The notes beneath the pieces were generated by a model that was not told the origin of the DNA, did no database searches, and worked only from the letters and a program-made list of their open reading frames with translations. Source: DATFES01 sp035457725 (GTDB taxonomy: Bacteria > Pseudomonadota > Alphaproteobacteria > CACIAM-22H2). Taken from it: a DNA stretch of 64,000 nt. Position numbers and translations under genes: made by a program. Positions 9,058 to 18,798 of this stretch are shown here, piece by piece. Positions within the stretch are counted from its first letter, which is position 1, and each line of letters starts with the position of its first letter. The stretch spans positions 1 to 64,000 of the forward strand of contig DATIBC010000111.1 of the NCBI GenBank assembly GCA_035457725.1. Direction: 5' to 3'.

Positions 9058-9061
<4 letters not shown>
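8108..9061 (-). CDS. iaaA: Isoaspartyl peptidase / type III L-asparaginase (Ntn hydrolase)
   Basis: This enzyme removes N-terminal beta-aspartyl residues from isoaspartyl dipeptides and hydrolyses asparagine. It is made as an inactive precursor that cleaves itself before a threonine nucleophile. The 317-residue chain has the family start (LAIHGGCGTL), the GHGSVFNAAG loop near 74, and the self-cleavage site HGTVGAVALD, which makes Thr183 the nucleophile, followed by the beta-subunit motif TSTGGFTNK. Its ATG overlaps the stop of the upstream ABC ATPase gene (ATGA), implying translational coupling with the peptide importer. The same association is known in E. coli, where iaaA precedes the gsiABCD glutathione importer. 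Confidence 0.92.
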
Positions 9062-10070
<1,009 letters not shown>

Positions 10071-10074
<4 letters not shown>

Positions 10075-11063
10075 GCCAATGCCTCCGTGCGCTCGTCGAG
10101 CCCGACGGGATGATGGCAGCGAACGTCGTGCTCCGTTGTGCGTGGCGACAGATCGGGCATGGCCGCGCACGCGGCGCTGGCGCGATCGCACCTGGCGCGA
10201 AACGCGCAACCCGGCGGCAGCCGCAGCAGCGAAGGCGTCGAGCCGGGTATCTGCGCCAGTTCGCCGCCCGGCGCGACCATCCCCGGCACCGACTGGAGGA
10301 GCCCGCGGGTGTAAGGATGCAACGGCTGCGCCAGCACCCGGGATGCCGGGCCGCGCTCGACGATGCGGCCCGCGTACATGACGCACATGTCGTCGGCGAG
10401 CCCGGATACGACCGCCAGGTCGTGCGTTATCCAGATCAACGAAAGCCCCAATTCGCGGGTGAGACGCCGCATCTCAAACAGAATCTGGCCCTGGATGGAT
10501 ACGTCGAGCGCGGTCGTCGGTTCGTCGGCGACGATAAGCTCAGGATCGTGCAACAGCGCGATGGCGATCGCCACGCGCTGGCGCATGCCGCCCGAGAATT
10601 GGTGGGGGAAAGCGGCCAAACGCTCCTCGGGCGACGGGATGCCGACGCGGCCGAGCGCGTCGCGCGCGCGCGCCAACGCCGCGCGTTTGGAGAGTCCGGC
10701 GTGAGCACGAACCGCCATCGCCATCTGTGTGCCGATGCTGAGCACCGGATTGAGCGTCATCGCCGGGTCTTGAAACACCATCGCGATCTTCCTGCCGCGC
10801 AGCGCGCGCAACGCGGCCGGGGCCAAGTTTACTAGCTCCTGTCCGTTGAGCTTAATCGACCCTTCGACAATCCGGCCGGGAGGATCGATGAGGCCGAGTA
10901 TCGAAAACCCGGTGACCGTCTTGCCGGAGCCGGATTCGCCGACGAGGCCGAGGACCTTGCCGCGCGCCAGGGCGAAGTCCACTCCGTCGACCGCCTTCAC
11001 CACGCCGGCGCGGGTGAAAAAATAGGTCTTGAGGCCGCGCACTTCGAGCAGTTTCGCGGTCAT
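10071..11063 (-). CDS. Peptide ABC transporter ATPase (DppD/OppD type)
   Basis: The first ATPase of the importer, 330 residues, with Walker A (GESGSGKT), signature FSGGMRQRVAIA, Walker B (LIVADEPTTALD), H-loop (WITHDLAVV) and the C-terminal oligo_HPY extension containing C-X5-C-X6-C plus a later Cys (about residues 285-315). That cysteine pattern is the one expected for a structural 4Fe-4S cluster in DppD-like subunits. Start ATG at 11063 overlaps the permease stop by 4 nt. It energises transport together with the DppF-type partner encoded immediately downstream. Confidence 0.94.
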
Positions 11064-11974
11064 CGCTTGAGCCGTGGGTTGAGCTGATCGCGCACTTGGT
11101 CGCCGACGAGATTAATGGCGACGATCAGCACCATCAACGCCACGCCCGGATAGAGGCTGATCCAGTAGCGGCCGCTCATCATGTACTGAAACCCGTTGGC
11201 GATGAGCATGCCGAGCGAGGGCTCGGTGATCGGCAGGCCGAGGCCGAGAAACGACAACGTCGCCTCAAGCGCGATCGAATACGCGACTTGCACCGTCGCC
11301 ACGACGATCAACGGAGGAAGGCAATTGGGCAGCAGATGCTTGAAGACGATGCGCCAGCCGGGAAGCGGCGTTGCCAGGGCCGCCTCGATGTAGTCCTTGC
11401 GCCGCTCCGCCGACGCCGCGCCGTGCGCGGTGCGGGCGAAATAGGCGTATTGCGCGGCGGTGAGCGCGGCGACGAGCTGCCCCCTGCCCTGGCCAAGCAA
11501 GGCCACCAGCACCAGCGCCAAGAGAATCGGCGGAAAACTAAGCTGCAGGTCGACCAGCCGCATGATGAAGGCTTCGAGCCGTCCGCCACGATATGCTGCG
11601 ACGATGCCGAACGTCGCCCCGAGCGCCAACGCGCAAGCTCCAGCCAGCAGACCGATCTGGATGCTGATCCGCAGGCCATAGAGAATCGCGCTGAACAGGT
11701 CGCGTCCGGCTGCGTCGGTGCCGAGGATGTGCACATATCCGCCCGATGCGACGGCGCCCGGCGTTCGCCGCGCATCGAGCAGACTGAGCTTGCCGAGATC
11801 GTACGGGTCCTGCGGCGCGATCAGCGGCGCGAAGAGCGCCGCCAACACGAAAACGACCACGACCGCGAGCGCCGCCAACGCCACCTTGTTCTCGGCGAAC
11901 TCGATCCAGAAGGCGGCGAGCGGCCGCCTCTCGCGCGTTGGCACGGCCAGCGCGTCGCGCCCGATCGCGCTCAT
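11060..11974 (-). CDS. Peptide ABC transporter permease (DppC/OppC type)
   Basis: An inner-membrane subunit of 304 residues. An N-terminal cytoplasmic segment leads into the first membrane helix (VALAALAVVVVFVLAALFAPL, quoted in part by position about 30-50), then the DppC hallmark periplasmic segment HILGTDAAGRDLFSAILYG, then five further helices with the EAA loop (YIEAALATPLPGWRIVFKHLLPN) that contacts the ATPases. The ATG at 11974 overlaps the TGA of the DppB-type gene. The longer open frame upstream only shadows that gene. Confidence 0.93.
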   Translation of the reverse strand: MSAIGRDALAVPTRERRPLAAFWIEFAENKVALAALAVVVVFVLAALFAPLIAPQDPYDLGKLSLLDARRTPGAVASGGYVHILGTDAAGRDLFSAILYGLRISIQIGLLAGACALALGATFGIVAAYRGGRLEAFIMRLVDLQLSFPPILLALVLVALLGQGRGQLVAALTAAQYAYFARTAHGAASAERRKDYIEAALATPLPGWRIVFKHLLPNCLPPLIVVATVQVAYSIALEATLSFLGLGLPITEPSLGMLIANGFQYMMSGRYWISLYPGVALMVLIVAINLVGDQVRDQLNPRLKR

Positions 11975-12945
11975 CGCGCGGCGCTCCGGCGCAGCCTCGG
12001 GTCGAGCATGGCGTACACCAGGTCGACCGCAAGATTGATCATGATGAACAGGAAGGTAATCAAGATCAGATAAGCCACCATCACCGGCCGGTCGAGCACG
12101 GTGATCGAATCGATGATCAGCTTGCCCATCCCAGGCCAAGAGAAAATCGTCTCGGTGACGACCGCGAAGGCGACCGTCGAGCCGAGTTCGAGGCCAAAGA
12201 CGGTGACGATCGGGATCGAGATATTCTTGAGCACGTGCCGGCCGAGCACCTGGGCCTCCCTCAGGCCTTCGGCACGGGCGAACTTCACGTAGTCGGAGAG
12301 CATCGCCTCGCGCGTGCCCGCGCGCGCCAGCCGCGTCAACAGGGCCAGCTTGAACAGGGCGAGGTTGATCGCCGGAAGGATGACGTGCCGCGCCCCGTCC
12401 CAGGTGAGCAGGCTCCACCCGACGCCGAACAGCTCGACGGTGGCGCCACGTCCCCCCGCCGGTAGCCAGCCGAGCTCGACGGCGAACACCATGATCAAGA
12501 TGAGCCCGACCCAGAACGTCGGCACTGAGAAGCCGAGGATCGAGAAGCCCATGATGGCGCGTGACAGCGGCGCGTCGGGCCGATAGCCCGCATAGACGCC
12601 GAGCGGGATGCCGATCAGCGTCGCGGCCACGACCGCCGACAACGCGAGCTCCAGGGTCGCCGGCATGCGGCCCAAGATCAGATCAAGCGTCGGGATGTTG
12701 AAAATGAACGAGCGGCCGAGATCGCCTCGGAGCAGGTTACCGAGGAACACCAGATACTGTCGCCATAGCGGCAGGTCGAGGCCGTAGCGCTCGATGACCG
12801 CCTGGCGGATCGCCTGGTCGGCTTCGGGCGGAATGAGGATGTCGATCGGATTACCGATCGCGTAGACGCCGATGAAGACGATGACCGACATCGCCAACAT
12901 GACGCCGACGGCTTGCAGCAAACGCTGGATAATGAAACCGAGCAT
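11971..12945 (-). CDS. Peptide ABC transporter permease (DppB/OppB type)
   Basis: A 324-residue inner-membrane permease with the DppB start (MLGFIIQRLLQAVGVMLAMS), the conserved GNLLRGDLGRS segment near 88, six predicted membrane helices, and an EAA loop (YVKFARAEGLREAQVLGRHVLKN). It pairs with the DppC-type subunit to form the channel. It is separated from the binding-protein gene by 342 nt including a strong stem-loop, so it may be expressed at a lower level than the binding protein or from its own promoter. Confidence 0.93.
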   Translation of the reverse strand: MLGFIIQRLLQAVGVMLAMSVIVFIGVYAIGNPIDILIPPEADQAIRQAVIERYGLDLPLWRQYLVFLGNLLRGDLGRSFIFNIPTLDLILGRMPATLELALSAVVAATLIGIPLGVYAGYRPDAPLSRAIMGFSILGFSVPTFWVGLILIMVFAVELGWLPAGGRGATVELFGVGWSLLTWDGARHVILPAINLALFKLALLTRLARAGTREAMLSDYVKFARAEGLREAQVLGRHVLKNISIPIVTVFGLELGSTVAFAVVTETIFSWPGMGKLIIDSITVLDRPVMVAYLILITFLFIMINLAVDLVYAMLDPRLRRSAAR

Positions 12946-13220
12946 CCGCTACCTAGACCATGATCCCTTCGGGTTTGGCGGAGTTGCGCGCCATTATGGT
13001 TCGTCCTTTGCCTCGCACGCCCATCTTCGTGTTAAGCCGGTCGAAACATCGAGGATGGGAGTGCGGCTCAGGATCAGGGCGTGGCGCATGCGCCGCGCCA
13101 CCATGCGAGCCTGTTTTGGTTCCTCGCCCTGTGCTTGTCGTAGGGTGAGGGATAAAAAATACGATCCTTCCTTTACGAAACATCCTCGAGATGTCGCCCG
13201 TCTATCGCGCGCGCCAAATA
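12946..13220. other. Intergenic region between the peptide-binding-protein and permease genes
   Basis: Together with the stem-loop at 13221-13254 this is a 342-nt gap inside what looks like one operon. It includes a small inverted repeat GTGGCGC/GCGCCAC (13081-13101) and an AT-rich patch AAAAAATACG near 13155. No gene is seen. An internal promoter is possible but none is clear. Confidence 0.35.
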
Positions 13221-13254
13221 TCGTGGGCGGGCGGGTCGCCCCGCCCGCCCACGA
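13221..13254 (-). promoter_or_regulatory. Strong intercistronic stem-loop after the peptide-binding-protein gene
   Basis: A perfect 15-bp stem (13221-13235 with 13240-13254) and a 4-base loop, almost all G-C pairs, lies 33 nt downstream of the binding-protein stop. No T-run follows on the minus strand, so full termination is doubtful. Protection of the upstream mRNA from 3' exonucleases or partial attenuation is more likely. Confidence 0.6.
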
Positions 13255-13287
13255 TGGAAGCGATACAAACGCTCGTGCGACGTCCGC

Positions 13288-14871
13288 TCACCCGCCCTTC
13301 GCCGGGGTCATGTAATAGGCGAGCGTGTCCTCGTCTGCGCGTGGGTTCATCGTCACCTTGTCGGCCCGCCCCGCCCATACCGTTTGCAGAACAACGATCG
13401 GGATGAGCGCGCGATCCGCCATCGACAGCTCCATTGCTTTCTCGAACAACGCGCGGCGCTTGACGTCATCCAGCGTGCGGACCGCCTCCTGGAGAACCTT
13501 GTCGACCTCGGGATTCGAGTACGCGGTGCGATTGAACGGCCCGAGCTTGGTCGCCGGATCGTTGGTGTGAACGAGCGATCCCAACGTGTACGAGCCTTCG
13601 CCGGTCAATGTGCCCCAACCGTTCATGAACAGGCTGTACTCGAGGCGCGCCTGGGCGGGAAAATAGACCGTGCGGCTGATCGCGTTGACGTTGGTCGTGA
13701 TGCCCACGCGGGTGAACATCTGTCCGAGCCCTGCGCAGATCGCCCCGTCGCCGGGCAGACGATCGTTGGTGCAGTGGAGATCGACCTTGAAGCCGTTTGG
13801 ATAGCCCGCCTCGGCGAGTAGCTTTTTTGCCCGCTCGGGATCGAATTTGCGCTCGGCGATTCGCGGGCTGGATCCGAAGAATCCCTCCGGCATGATTTGC
13901 TTTGCCGGACGGCCCAGGCCTTCGAGCACCACATCCACCATCGTCTTGCGATCGATCGCCAGGTCGAGCGCCTCGCGCACCTTGGCGTCGCGCAACGGGT
14001 TCTTGTCGAGCGGCTTGCCGTCGTTGTCGTAGACCCGCGGCGTCTTCTCGCGTTGATCGGGCTGCAGATTCATCACGTAGACGGAGTCGCCCTCGAATGT
14101 CTTGATCTTGGGATCGCGCCGCAGCGCCTGATAGTCCGACGCCGAAACATAGTTGATGAGATCGACCTGTCCCGCCTTGAGCGCTGCGAGACGCGAGGCG
14201 TCGTTGGGAATCTCCTTGCGGATCACCCGCTGCCATGGCGCCTTACCGCGCCAATAGCCGTCGTAGCGCTCGAGCACCAGATCGCCCTTGGGCGTCCATG
14301 ATACGAATTTGAACGGCCCCGTACCGATGGCGGCCTTGCCTGAATTGAACTCTTCGTTGCGCGCGTCCTTGGCCGCCTTGTGCGAGACGATGAACAGCCG
14401 CACGAAATCATACGGCAGCGTCGCCGCCGCCCCGTCGGTGATCAGGTGCATGGTGTGCGGATCTTTGATTTCGATCTTGGCGACGCGCTTGACATAGATC
14501 GTCGTCGTCGTCGGGCCGCTCACCACCGGAATCCGCTCGATCGAGAACTTGACATCCTCGGCGGTGAAATCCGACCCGTCGTGGAACTTGACGCCCTTGC
14601 GGAGCTTGAACTCCCACGTCGTTTCGTTGATCGGCTTCCAGGATTCGGCGAGTCCCGGAGAAATCTGCAGGTTGTCGTCCGACCACACCAGCGTGTCGAA
14701 AATATGCTTCGCCGCTTCGGCCTGCGTGCCGAGCGCAGAAAAATGCGGATCGAGCGATTCGGGGCCGCCGCGCACCCCGATCGTGAGCGTTTGCGCCGAT
14801 GCGCTGGCCGTGCCGATTAGCACGCCTGCCGCCAGGGTCAGCGCCACCCTGATGCTGGTCCGCATTTTCAT
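13288..14871 (-). CDS. Periplasmic solute-binding protein of a peptide-type ABC importer (family 5)
   Basis: A 527-residue SBP_bac_5 protein. Residues 1-27 are a Sec signal (MKMRTSIRVALTLAAG... ending ASA), followed by TLTIGVRGGPESLDPHFSA, the LAESWKPINETTWEFKLRKG segment and FHDGSDFTAEDVKFSIERI, which together are the hallmark of the DppA/OppA/GsiB family. Start ATG at 14871 is fixed by GGGAGG just upstream. It should capture peptides or related solutes in the periplasm and deliver them to the DppBCDF-type complex encoded downstream. Ligand cannot be deduced; peptides, glutathione-like compounds or opines are all possible for this family. Confidence 0.93.
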   Translation of the reverse strand: MKMRTSIRVALTLAAGVLIGTASASAQTLTIGVRGGPESLDPHFSALGTQAEAAKHIFDTLVWSDDNLQISPGLAESWKPINETTWEFKLRKGVKFHDGSDFTAEDVKFSIERIPVVSGPTTTTIYVKRVAKIEIKDPHTMHLITDGAAATLPYDFVRLFIVSHKAAKDARNEEFNSGKAAIGTGPFKFVSWTPKGDLVLERYDGYWRGKAPWQRVIRKEIPNDASRLAALKAGQVDLINYVSASDYQALRRDPKIKTFEGDSVYVMNLQPDQREKTPRVYDNDGKPLDKNPLRDAKVREALDLAIDRKTMVDVVLEGLGRPAKQIMPEGFFGSSPRIAERKFDPERAKKLLAEAGYPNGFKVDLHCTNDRLPGDGAICAGLGQMFTRVGITTNVNAISRTVYFPAQARLEYSLFMNGWGTLTGEGSYTLGSLVHTNDPATKLGPFNRTAYSNPEVDKVLQEAVRTLDDVKRRALFEKAMELSMADRALIPIVVLQTVWAGRADKVTMNPRADEDTLAYYMTPAKGG

Positions 14872-15028
14872 CGAGCCTCCCGATATTGGCGTGCGAAGCC
14901 CCCCGCTTCGACGATGGCCGGATGCTGGCATAGCCCATGGCATATTGTCGAGCCTGCCCGGCCGGCTTGACGGGCCGCCGCTGGCGTCGGACAACTTGGA
15001 CGGCTCAGCCGGGGCCGGGGGGAATGAC

Positions 15029-15733
15029 ATGCGTATCGTCGATATGAACTGGATGCAGGTCGAGGCCTATCTCAAGGGCGACGATCGCTGCATCCTGCCG
15101 ATCGGCAGCGTCGAGCAGCACGCCTATCTCAGCCTCGGCGTGGACGCGATCCTGGCCGAGAAGGTCGCGCTCGATGCGGCCGAGCCAACCGGGGTTCCGG
15201 TTTATCCGGTGGTATCGTACGGGATAACACCGTATTTCAGCGCCTTTCCGGGGACGATAAGCATGCGCGTGGCGACCGCGCTCGCCGTCGCCCGCGATAT
15301 ACTCGACGGCGTCAAGCGTAGCGGTTTTCGGCGCGTGCTGATCGTCAATGGCCACGGCGGCAACAACCCGGTCGGTGGGTTCGCGCAGGAATGGATGGCC
15401 GACAATCCGGGCATGAGCGTCAAATTCCACAACTGGTGGAACGCGCCCAAGACATGGGCAAAGGTCCAGGAGATCGACACGGTGGCGAGCCACGCCTCGT
15501 GGATGGAGAATTTTCCCTGGACAAGGCTGCCGAACGTCAAATACCCCGACGAGCGAAAACCAATGGTGAATCTCGATCTCTTGAAGGCGATGGATCCCGG
15601 GCGCGCCAAGGCGTATCTCGGCGACGGGAATTTCGGCGGCTATCACCGCCGCGATGACGAGGAGATGCTGGCGCTTTGGGACGTCGCCGTCGCCGAAACC
15701 CGCGACGTCCTTGAAGGTCCATGGCCGAAGTGA
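15029..15733 (+). CDS. Creatininase-family amidohydrolase
   Basis: A 234-residue member of the creatinine amidohydrolase fold, metal-dependent enzymes that hydrolyse cyclic amides or formamides. Metal-ligand motifs are visible: GSVEQHAYLSLGVDA gives Glu29, His31 and Asp39, and NGHGGN lies near 110. Some members act on creatinine, others on 3-dehydro-scyllo-inosose or mycofactocin peptides, so the substrate is open. The start at 15029 follows a purine-rich GGGGGGAA. Its end overlaps the next gene by 13 nt, making a three-gene operon with a ketopantoate-reductase-like enzyme and an SDR. Divergent from the peptide importer, which may feed it. Confidence 0.88.
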   Translation: MRIVDMNWMQVEAYLKGDDRCILPIGSVEQHAYLSLGVDAILAEKVALDAAEPTGVPVYPVVSYGITPYFSAFPGTISMRVATALAVARDILDGVKRSGFRRVLIVNGHGGNNPVGGFAQEWMADNPGMSVKFHNWWNAPKTWAKVQEIDTVASHASWMENFPWTRLPNVKYPDERKPMVNLDLLKAMDPGRAKAYLGDGNFGGYHRRDDEEMLALWDVAVAETRDVLEGPWPK

Positions 15734-16761
15734 ACGACCGCCTGTTGATCTGGGGCGCTGGCGCCGTCGGCGGTACGATCGGAGCGTACCTGGCAAGGGC
15801 CGGGCACGACGTGCTCTTCGTCGACCAGGACGCCGATCACGTCCGAGCGATGCGCGATCGCGGCCTGACGATCGAGGGGCCGATCGCCAGCTTCACCGTC
15901 GCCGCTCGCGCCGTGCTCCCCACCGAACTCGATGAGACTTACGCGCGAATCGTGCTCGCGGTGAAGGCGCAACATACCGAACCCGCAATGCGGGCGCTGG
16001 CGCCACGTCTCGCCGCGGAGGGGTTTGTCCTGTCGGCGCAAAACGGCCTCAATGAGCTGACCATCGCCAAAATAGTCGGTGAGCGCCGGACCATGGGATG
16101 TTTCGTCAACTTCGGCGCCGACTACCTCGAGCCCGGACGTATCCTCCATGGCGGCCGGGGCGCCGTCGTCATCGGCGAACTCGATGGCGCGCTCACCGAA
16201 CGTCTCCAGGCAATGCATGGGCTACTGCTCGATTTTGAGCCAGCGGCGGTACTTACGAGCAACATCTGGGGCTATCTTTGGGGCAAGCTGGGCTACGGCG
16301 CGCTCCTCTTCGCGACCGCACTGACCAACGAATCGATCGCCGACGCGCTCGCTTCGCCGCGGCACTTCGACCTCTATCGGCGCCTCGGCGAGGAAGTGAT
16401 GGAGACGGCCCGCAAGCGCGGGGTAAAGGTGGAAGGGTTTAACGGCTTCGAGCCGGTCGCCTTCTTCCATGAGGCGGCCCGCGCCATGACGCAACGTTCG
16501 ATCGACGCCATGGTGGCGCATAACCGAAAATCGGCGAAGAGCCATAGCGGAATCTGGCGCGATCTCGCCGTGCGCCGTCGCAAAACCGAGGTCGACGCGC
16601 AGATCGCCATCGTCGACGCGCTGGCCCGCGAGGTCGGGGTCGATACGCCGACCATTCGCCGTCTTGTGGCGCTCATCCATGAAATCGAGGATGGCAAGCG
16701 GCCGATGGGTTGGGCGACGCTCGACGCGCTCGGCCAGGACGCCGTAGCCGCGGCATGCTGA
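15721..16761 (+). CDS. 2-dehydropantoate 2-reductase-like oxidoreductase (PanE/ApbA family)
   Basis: A 346-residue NAD(P)-binding reductase. The N-terminal Rossmann motif is WGAGAVGGTIGAYLARAG near residue 10; the central segment SAQNGLNE and the C-terminal ketopantoate-reductase helical domain (KLGYGALLFATALTNESIAD; KSAKSHSGIWRDLAVRRRKTEVD) carry the conserved Lys and Ser/Asp of the family. Many paralogues outside pantothenate operons act on other 2-oxo or 3-hydroxy acids, and its position between a creatininase and an SDR suggests a catabolic role rather than pantothenate synthesis. Overlaps both neighbours (13 and 7 nt). Confidence 0.87.
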   Translation: MAEVNDRLLIWGAGAVGGTIGAYLARAGHDVLFVDQDADHVRAMRDRGLTIEGPIASFTVAARAVLPTELDETYARIVLAVKAQHTEPAMRALAPRLAAEGFVLSAQNGLNELTIAKIVGERRTMGCFVNFGADYLEPGRILHGGRGAVVIGELDGALTERLQAMHGLLLDFEPAAVLTSNIWGYLWGKLGYGALLFATALTNESIADALASPRHFDLYRRLGEEVMETARKRGVKVEGFNGFEPVAFFHEAARAMTQRSIDAMVAHNRKSAKSHSGIWRDLAVRRRKTEVDAQIAIVDALAREVGVDTPTIRRLVALIHEIEDGKRPMGWATLDALGQDAVAAAC

Positions 16762-17504
16762 TCGATTTCGAGGGCCGTACCGTCATCGTCACCGGTGCCG
16801 GCCACGGACTTGGTCGCGCCACAGCCCAAGCGTTTGCCGATCGCAACGCCGACGTCTGGATCTGCGACATCAACCGACCGGGGCTTGTCGAGACGGCGGG
16901 CGAGCGGCTCCGCTGGCGCGTCGTCGATGTCGCCGATCGCGCCGCCGTCTTCGCCTTCGTCGAAGAAGCCGCACGCGCGAACGGCCGGCTCGACGTGGTG
17001 GTCAACAATGCCGGCGGAGTCCGCGGCCAAACTGGTCAACCGCTCGAAGCTGTCAGCGAACAACAATGGCGCGAACTTTTCGACGCCAATGTTAGCGGCG
17101 CATTTTATTTTTGTCAGGCCGCGGCATCGATCATGAAGAGCGCGCGCGCCGGACGCATCGTCAATATCTCGAGCGGCGCCGGGCTCGGCGTCAGCCTCAC
17201 CGGCATTCAGGCCTACGCCGCAGCGAAAGCGGCGCTCATCGGCCTCACCCGCCAACTGGGCCACGAGCTGGGACCGTTCAACATTACGGTGAACAGCGTG
17301 GCGCCCGGGTTCATCCGCTCCAACCCGACGACCGAACGCCAGTGGGAAAGCTACGGCGCCGAGGGACAGAAGCGGCTTATCGAGAATATCGCGCTGAAGC
17401 GCCTCGGGCGGCCTGAGGACATCACACACGCCGTGCTGTTTCTGGCCTCGGACTATGCCGGCTGGATCACCGGCCAGGTTCTTTCGGTTGACGGCGGGAG
17501 ATGA
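16755..17504 (+). CDS. Short-chain dehydrogenase/reductase (SDR)
   Basis: A 249-residue classical SDR: cofactor motif TGAGHGLG near residue 14, NNAGG near 85, catalytic Ser in NISSGAG, Tyr-x-x-x-Lys in YAAAKAALIG near 155, and the C-terminal GQVLSVDGG. An acidic residue after the second strand (CDINRPG) favours NAD(H). The ATG overlaps the stop of the preceding reductase gene by 7 nt, so the three genes are translated from one message. Substrate unknown; a hydroxy or keto product of the creatininase-type hydrolase is a reasonable guess. Confidence 0.9.
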   Translation: MLIDFEGRTVIVTGAGHGLGRATAQAFADRNADVWICDINRPGLVETAGERLRWRVVDVADRAAVFAFVEEAARANGRLDVVVNNAGGVRGQTGQPLEAVSEQQWRELFDANVSGAFYFCQAAASIMKSARAGRIVNISSGAGLGVSLTGIQAYAAAKAALIGLTRQLGHELGPFNITVNSVAPGFIRSNPTTERQWESYGAEGQKRLIENIALKRLGRPEDITHAVLFLASDYAGWITGQVLSVDGGR

Positions 17505-17514
17505 CGCCGCCGGG

Positions 17515-17976
17515 TCATTTCACGTATTCGAGCGGCAGTGCCGTGGTCGACTTGATCCGTTCCATCGCAAAACTCGAGCTGACATCGGACAGCTCCGCCA
17601 TCTTGATGAGGCGCTTATACACCGCGTCGTAGCCGGCGATGTCGGGCACCACGACGCGCAACAAATAGTCGACGTCGCCGCTCATTCGATAGAACTCGAC
17701 CACCTCGGGAATCTTGCTGACCGCGGCGCAGAAAGCTTCGGACCAGTCGCTGGTATGCCGACTGGTGCGTACCGAGACGAATACGGTCACGCCGACATTG
17801 AGCTTGTCGGGATCGAGCAGCGCCACGCGGCGCTGTATTACTCCTGCCTCTTCCAGCCGCTGAATTCGCCGCCAGCATGGGGAAATCGACAGCCCGCACT
17901 GGCTTGCGATCTCCCCTATCGGCGTCGTTGCATCGTTCTGTAGGGTACGGAGGATTTTTCTATCAATCTCGTCCAT
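17515..17976 (-). CDS. Lrp/AsnC-family transcriptional regulator
   Basis: A 153-residue regulator with the AsnC-type helix-turn-helix (MDEIDRKILRTLQNDATTPI; SISPCWRRIQRLEEAGVI) and the ligand-binding RAM domain (VGVTVFVSVRT; YRMSGDVDYLLRVVVPD). Such proteins sense amino acids or their derivatives and often regulate themselves and adjacent catabolic or transport genes. Convergent with the SDR operon (10-nt gap) and divergent from the DUF6356-like gene. The upstream region (17977-18020) is markedly AT-rich, as is usual for Lrp sites. Confidence 0.93.
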   Translation of the reverse strand: MDEIDRKILRTLQNDATTPIGEIASQCGLSISPCWRRIQRLEEAGVIQRRVALLDPDKLNVGVTVFVSVRTSRHTSDWSEAFCAAVSKIPEVVEFYRMSGDVDYLLRVVVPDIAGYDAVYKRLIKMAELSDVSSSFAMERIKSTTALPLEYVK

Positions 17977-18109
17977 CTTAGTAAATTATACTTCTAATCT
18001 TACATTTCTTGCAATCAATTTTCTATCTTGGTTCATTACGCGCGAAAATACGCAAACCGTTTTCGCGCCAACCCAGGTAGCATGGTGGGCATTATCGACG
18101 GGGGCTACG

Positions 18110-18355
18110 ATGAATTGCTTTGTCGAACATCCGAACGCGGTCGGCGAAACCTATACCCAGCACATGGGAATGGCGGCCTGGTTCGGGGTTCGCCTAATCG
18201 TCGCCGGGCTGGCGTGTCTTGTGCACGCGGTCTTTCCGTTTTTGTGTGTCACCACCGGTTCCGCGCATGTCCGCACGCTCTATGCCCAAATGACGCGGCG
18301 GCAAGCCGTGGCGCAGAGCCGGCCGACTGAATTTGCGAACTCTCAAGCGCACTGA
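18110..18355 (+). CDS. DUF6356-like small membrane protein
   Basis: An 81-residue protein. The pattern EHPNAVGETYTQHMGMAAWFG followed by a hydrophobic helix (VRLIVAGLACLVHAVFPFLCV) and a short basic tail matches a family of small alphaproteobacterial membrane proteins that I recall as DUF6356; the assignment rests on memory of the motif. One membrane helix is predicted with the N-terminus probably cytoplasmic. Function unknown. It is divergent from the Lrp gene. Confidence 0.75.
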   Translation: MNCFVEHPNAVGETYTQHMGMAAWFGVRLIVAGLACLVHAVFPFLCVTTGSAHVRTLYAQMTRRQAVAQSRPTEFANSQAH

Positions 18356-18498
18356 TCGGCGACGCGATCGATTGGATTCTGGCTCTCCGAGGCAATCGCT
18401 CGCGGGCTCGTGTACGATCAAATAGACGTGAGTCTGTTTTGGCGTAGGCTCCTCCACCCAATATTCGCATCTACGAATATTTATGGAAGGACACGCGT

Positions 18499-18642
18499 AT
18501 GCGAACGCTACGGCGCCGGATTGCGCTATGCCTATTCGTCATCACGCTAGCCGGGTGCGCCAACACCGGTACGTGGCAGAGCGCCGCCGACGGCGCGCAG
18601 CTCGAGACGCCGCGTAACGCCGATCCGTACCGGCGTAAGTAG
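18499..18642 (+). CDS. Very small lipoprotein (47 aa)
   Basis: This short gene encodes 47 residues: basic start MRTLRRR, hydrophobic IALCLFVI, and the lipobox LAGC, so Cys20 should be lipidated after signal peptidase II cleavage, leaving a mature tail of only about 28 residues rich in polar residues. A ribosome site GGAAGGA lies 8 bases upstream of the ATG. It resembles entericidin-like or other tiny envelope lipoproteins only in architecture, and no family is claimed. It sits alone between the DUF6356-like and dehydrogenase genes. Confidence 0.65.
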   Translation: MRTLRRRIALCLFVITLAGCANTGTWQSAADGAQLETPRNADPYRRK

Positions 18643-18798
18643 CCGCGCCACGGCATATGGTCGCCGCCGAGCGATAGTTCGCGCCGCTCGCCTGCACCCG
18701 CCTGCGCCTGTATAGGAGGAGCGCTGGAGCCGAACCGGGCGGCCGACATGCGAGCGGCGCTGCCACTCCGGCTTGAGGATCGACGACCGGAGTTCCCT

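Noticed and set aside
13081..13101. Short inverted repeat GTGGCGC/GCGCCAC as a terminator
   Set aside because: It has a 7-bp stem with no T-run and lies far from either gene end; the 15-bp hairpin at 13221-13254 is the better candidate element.
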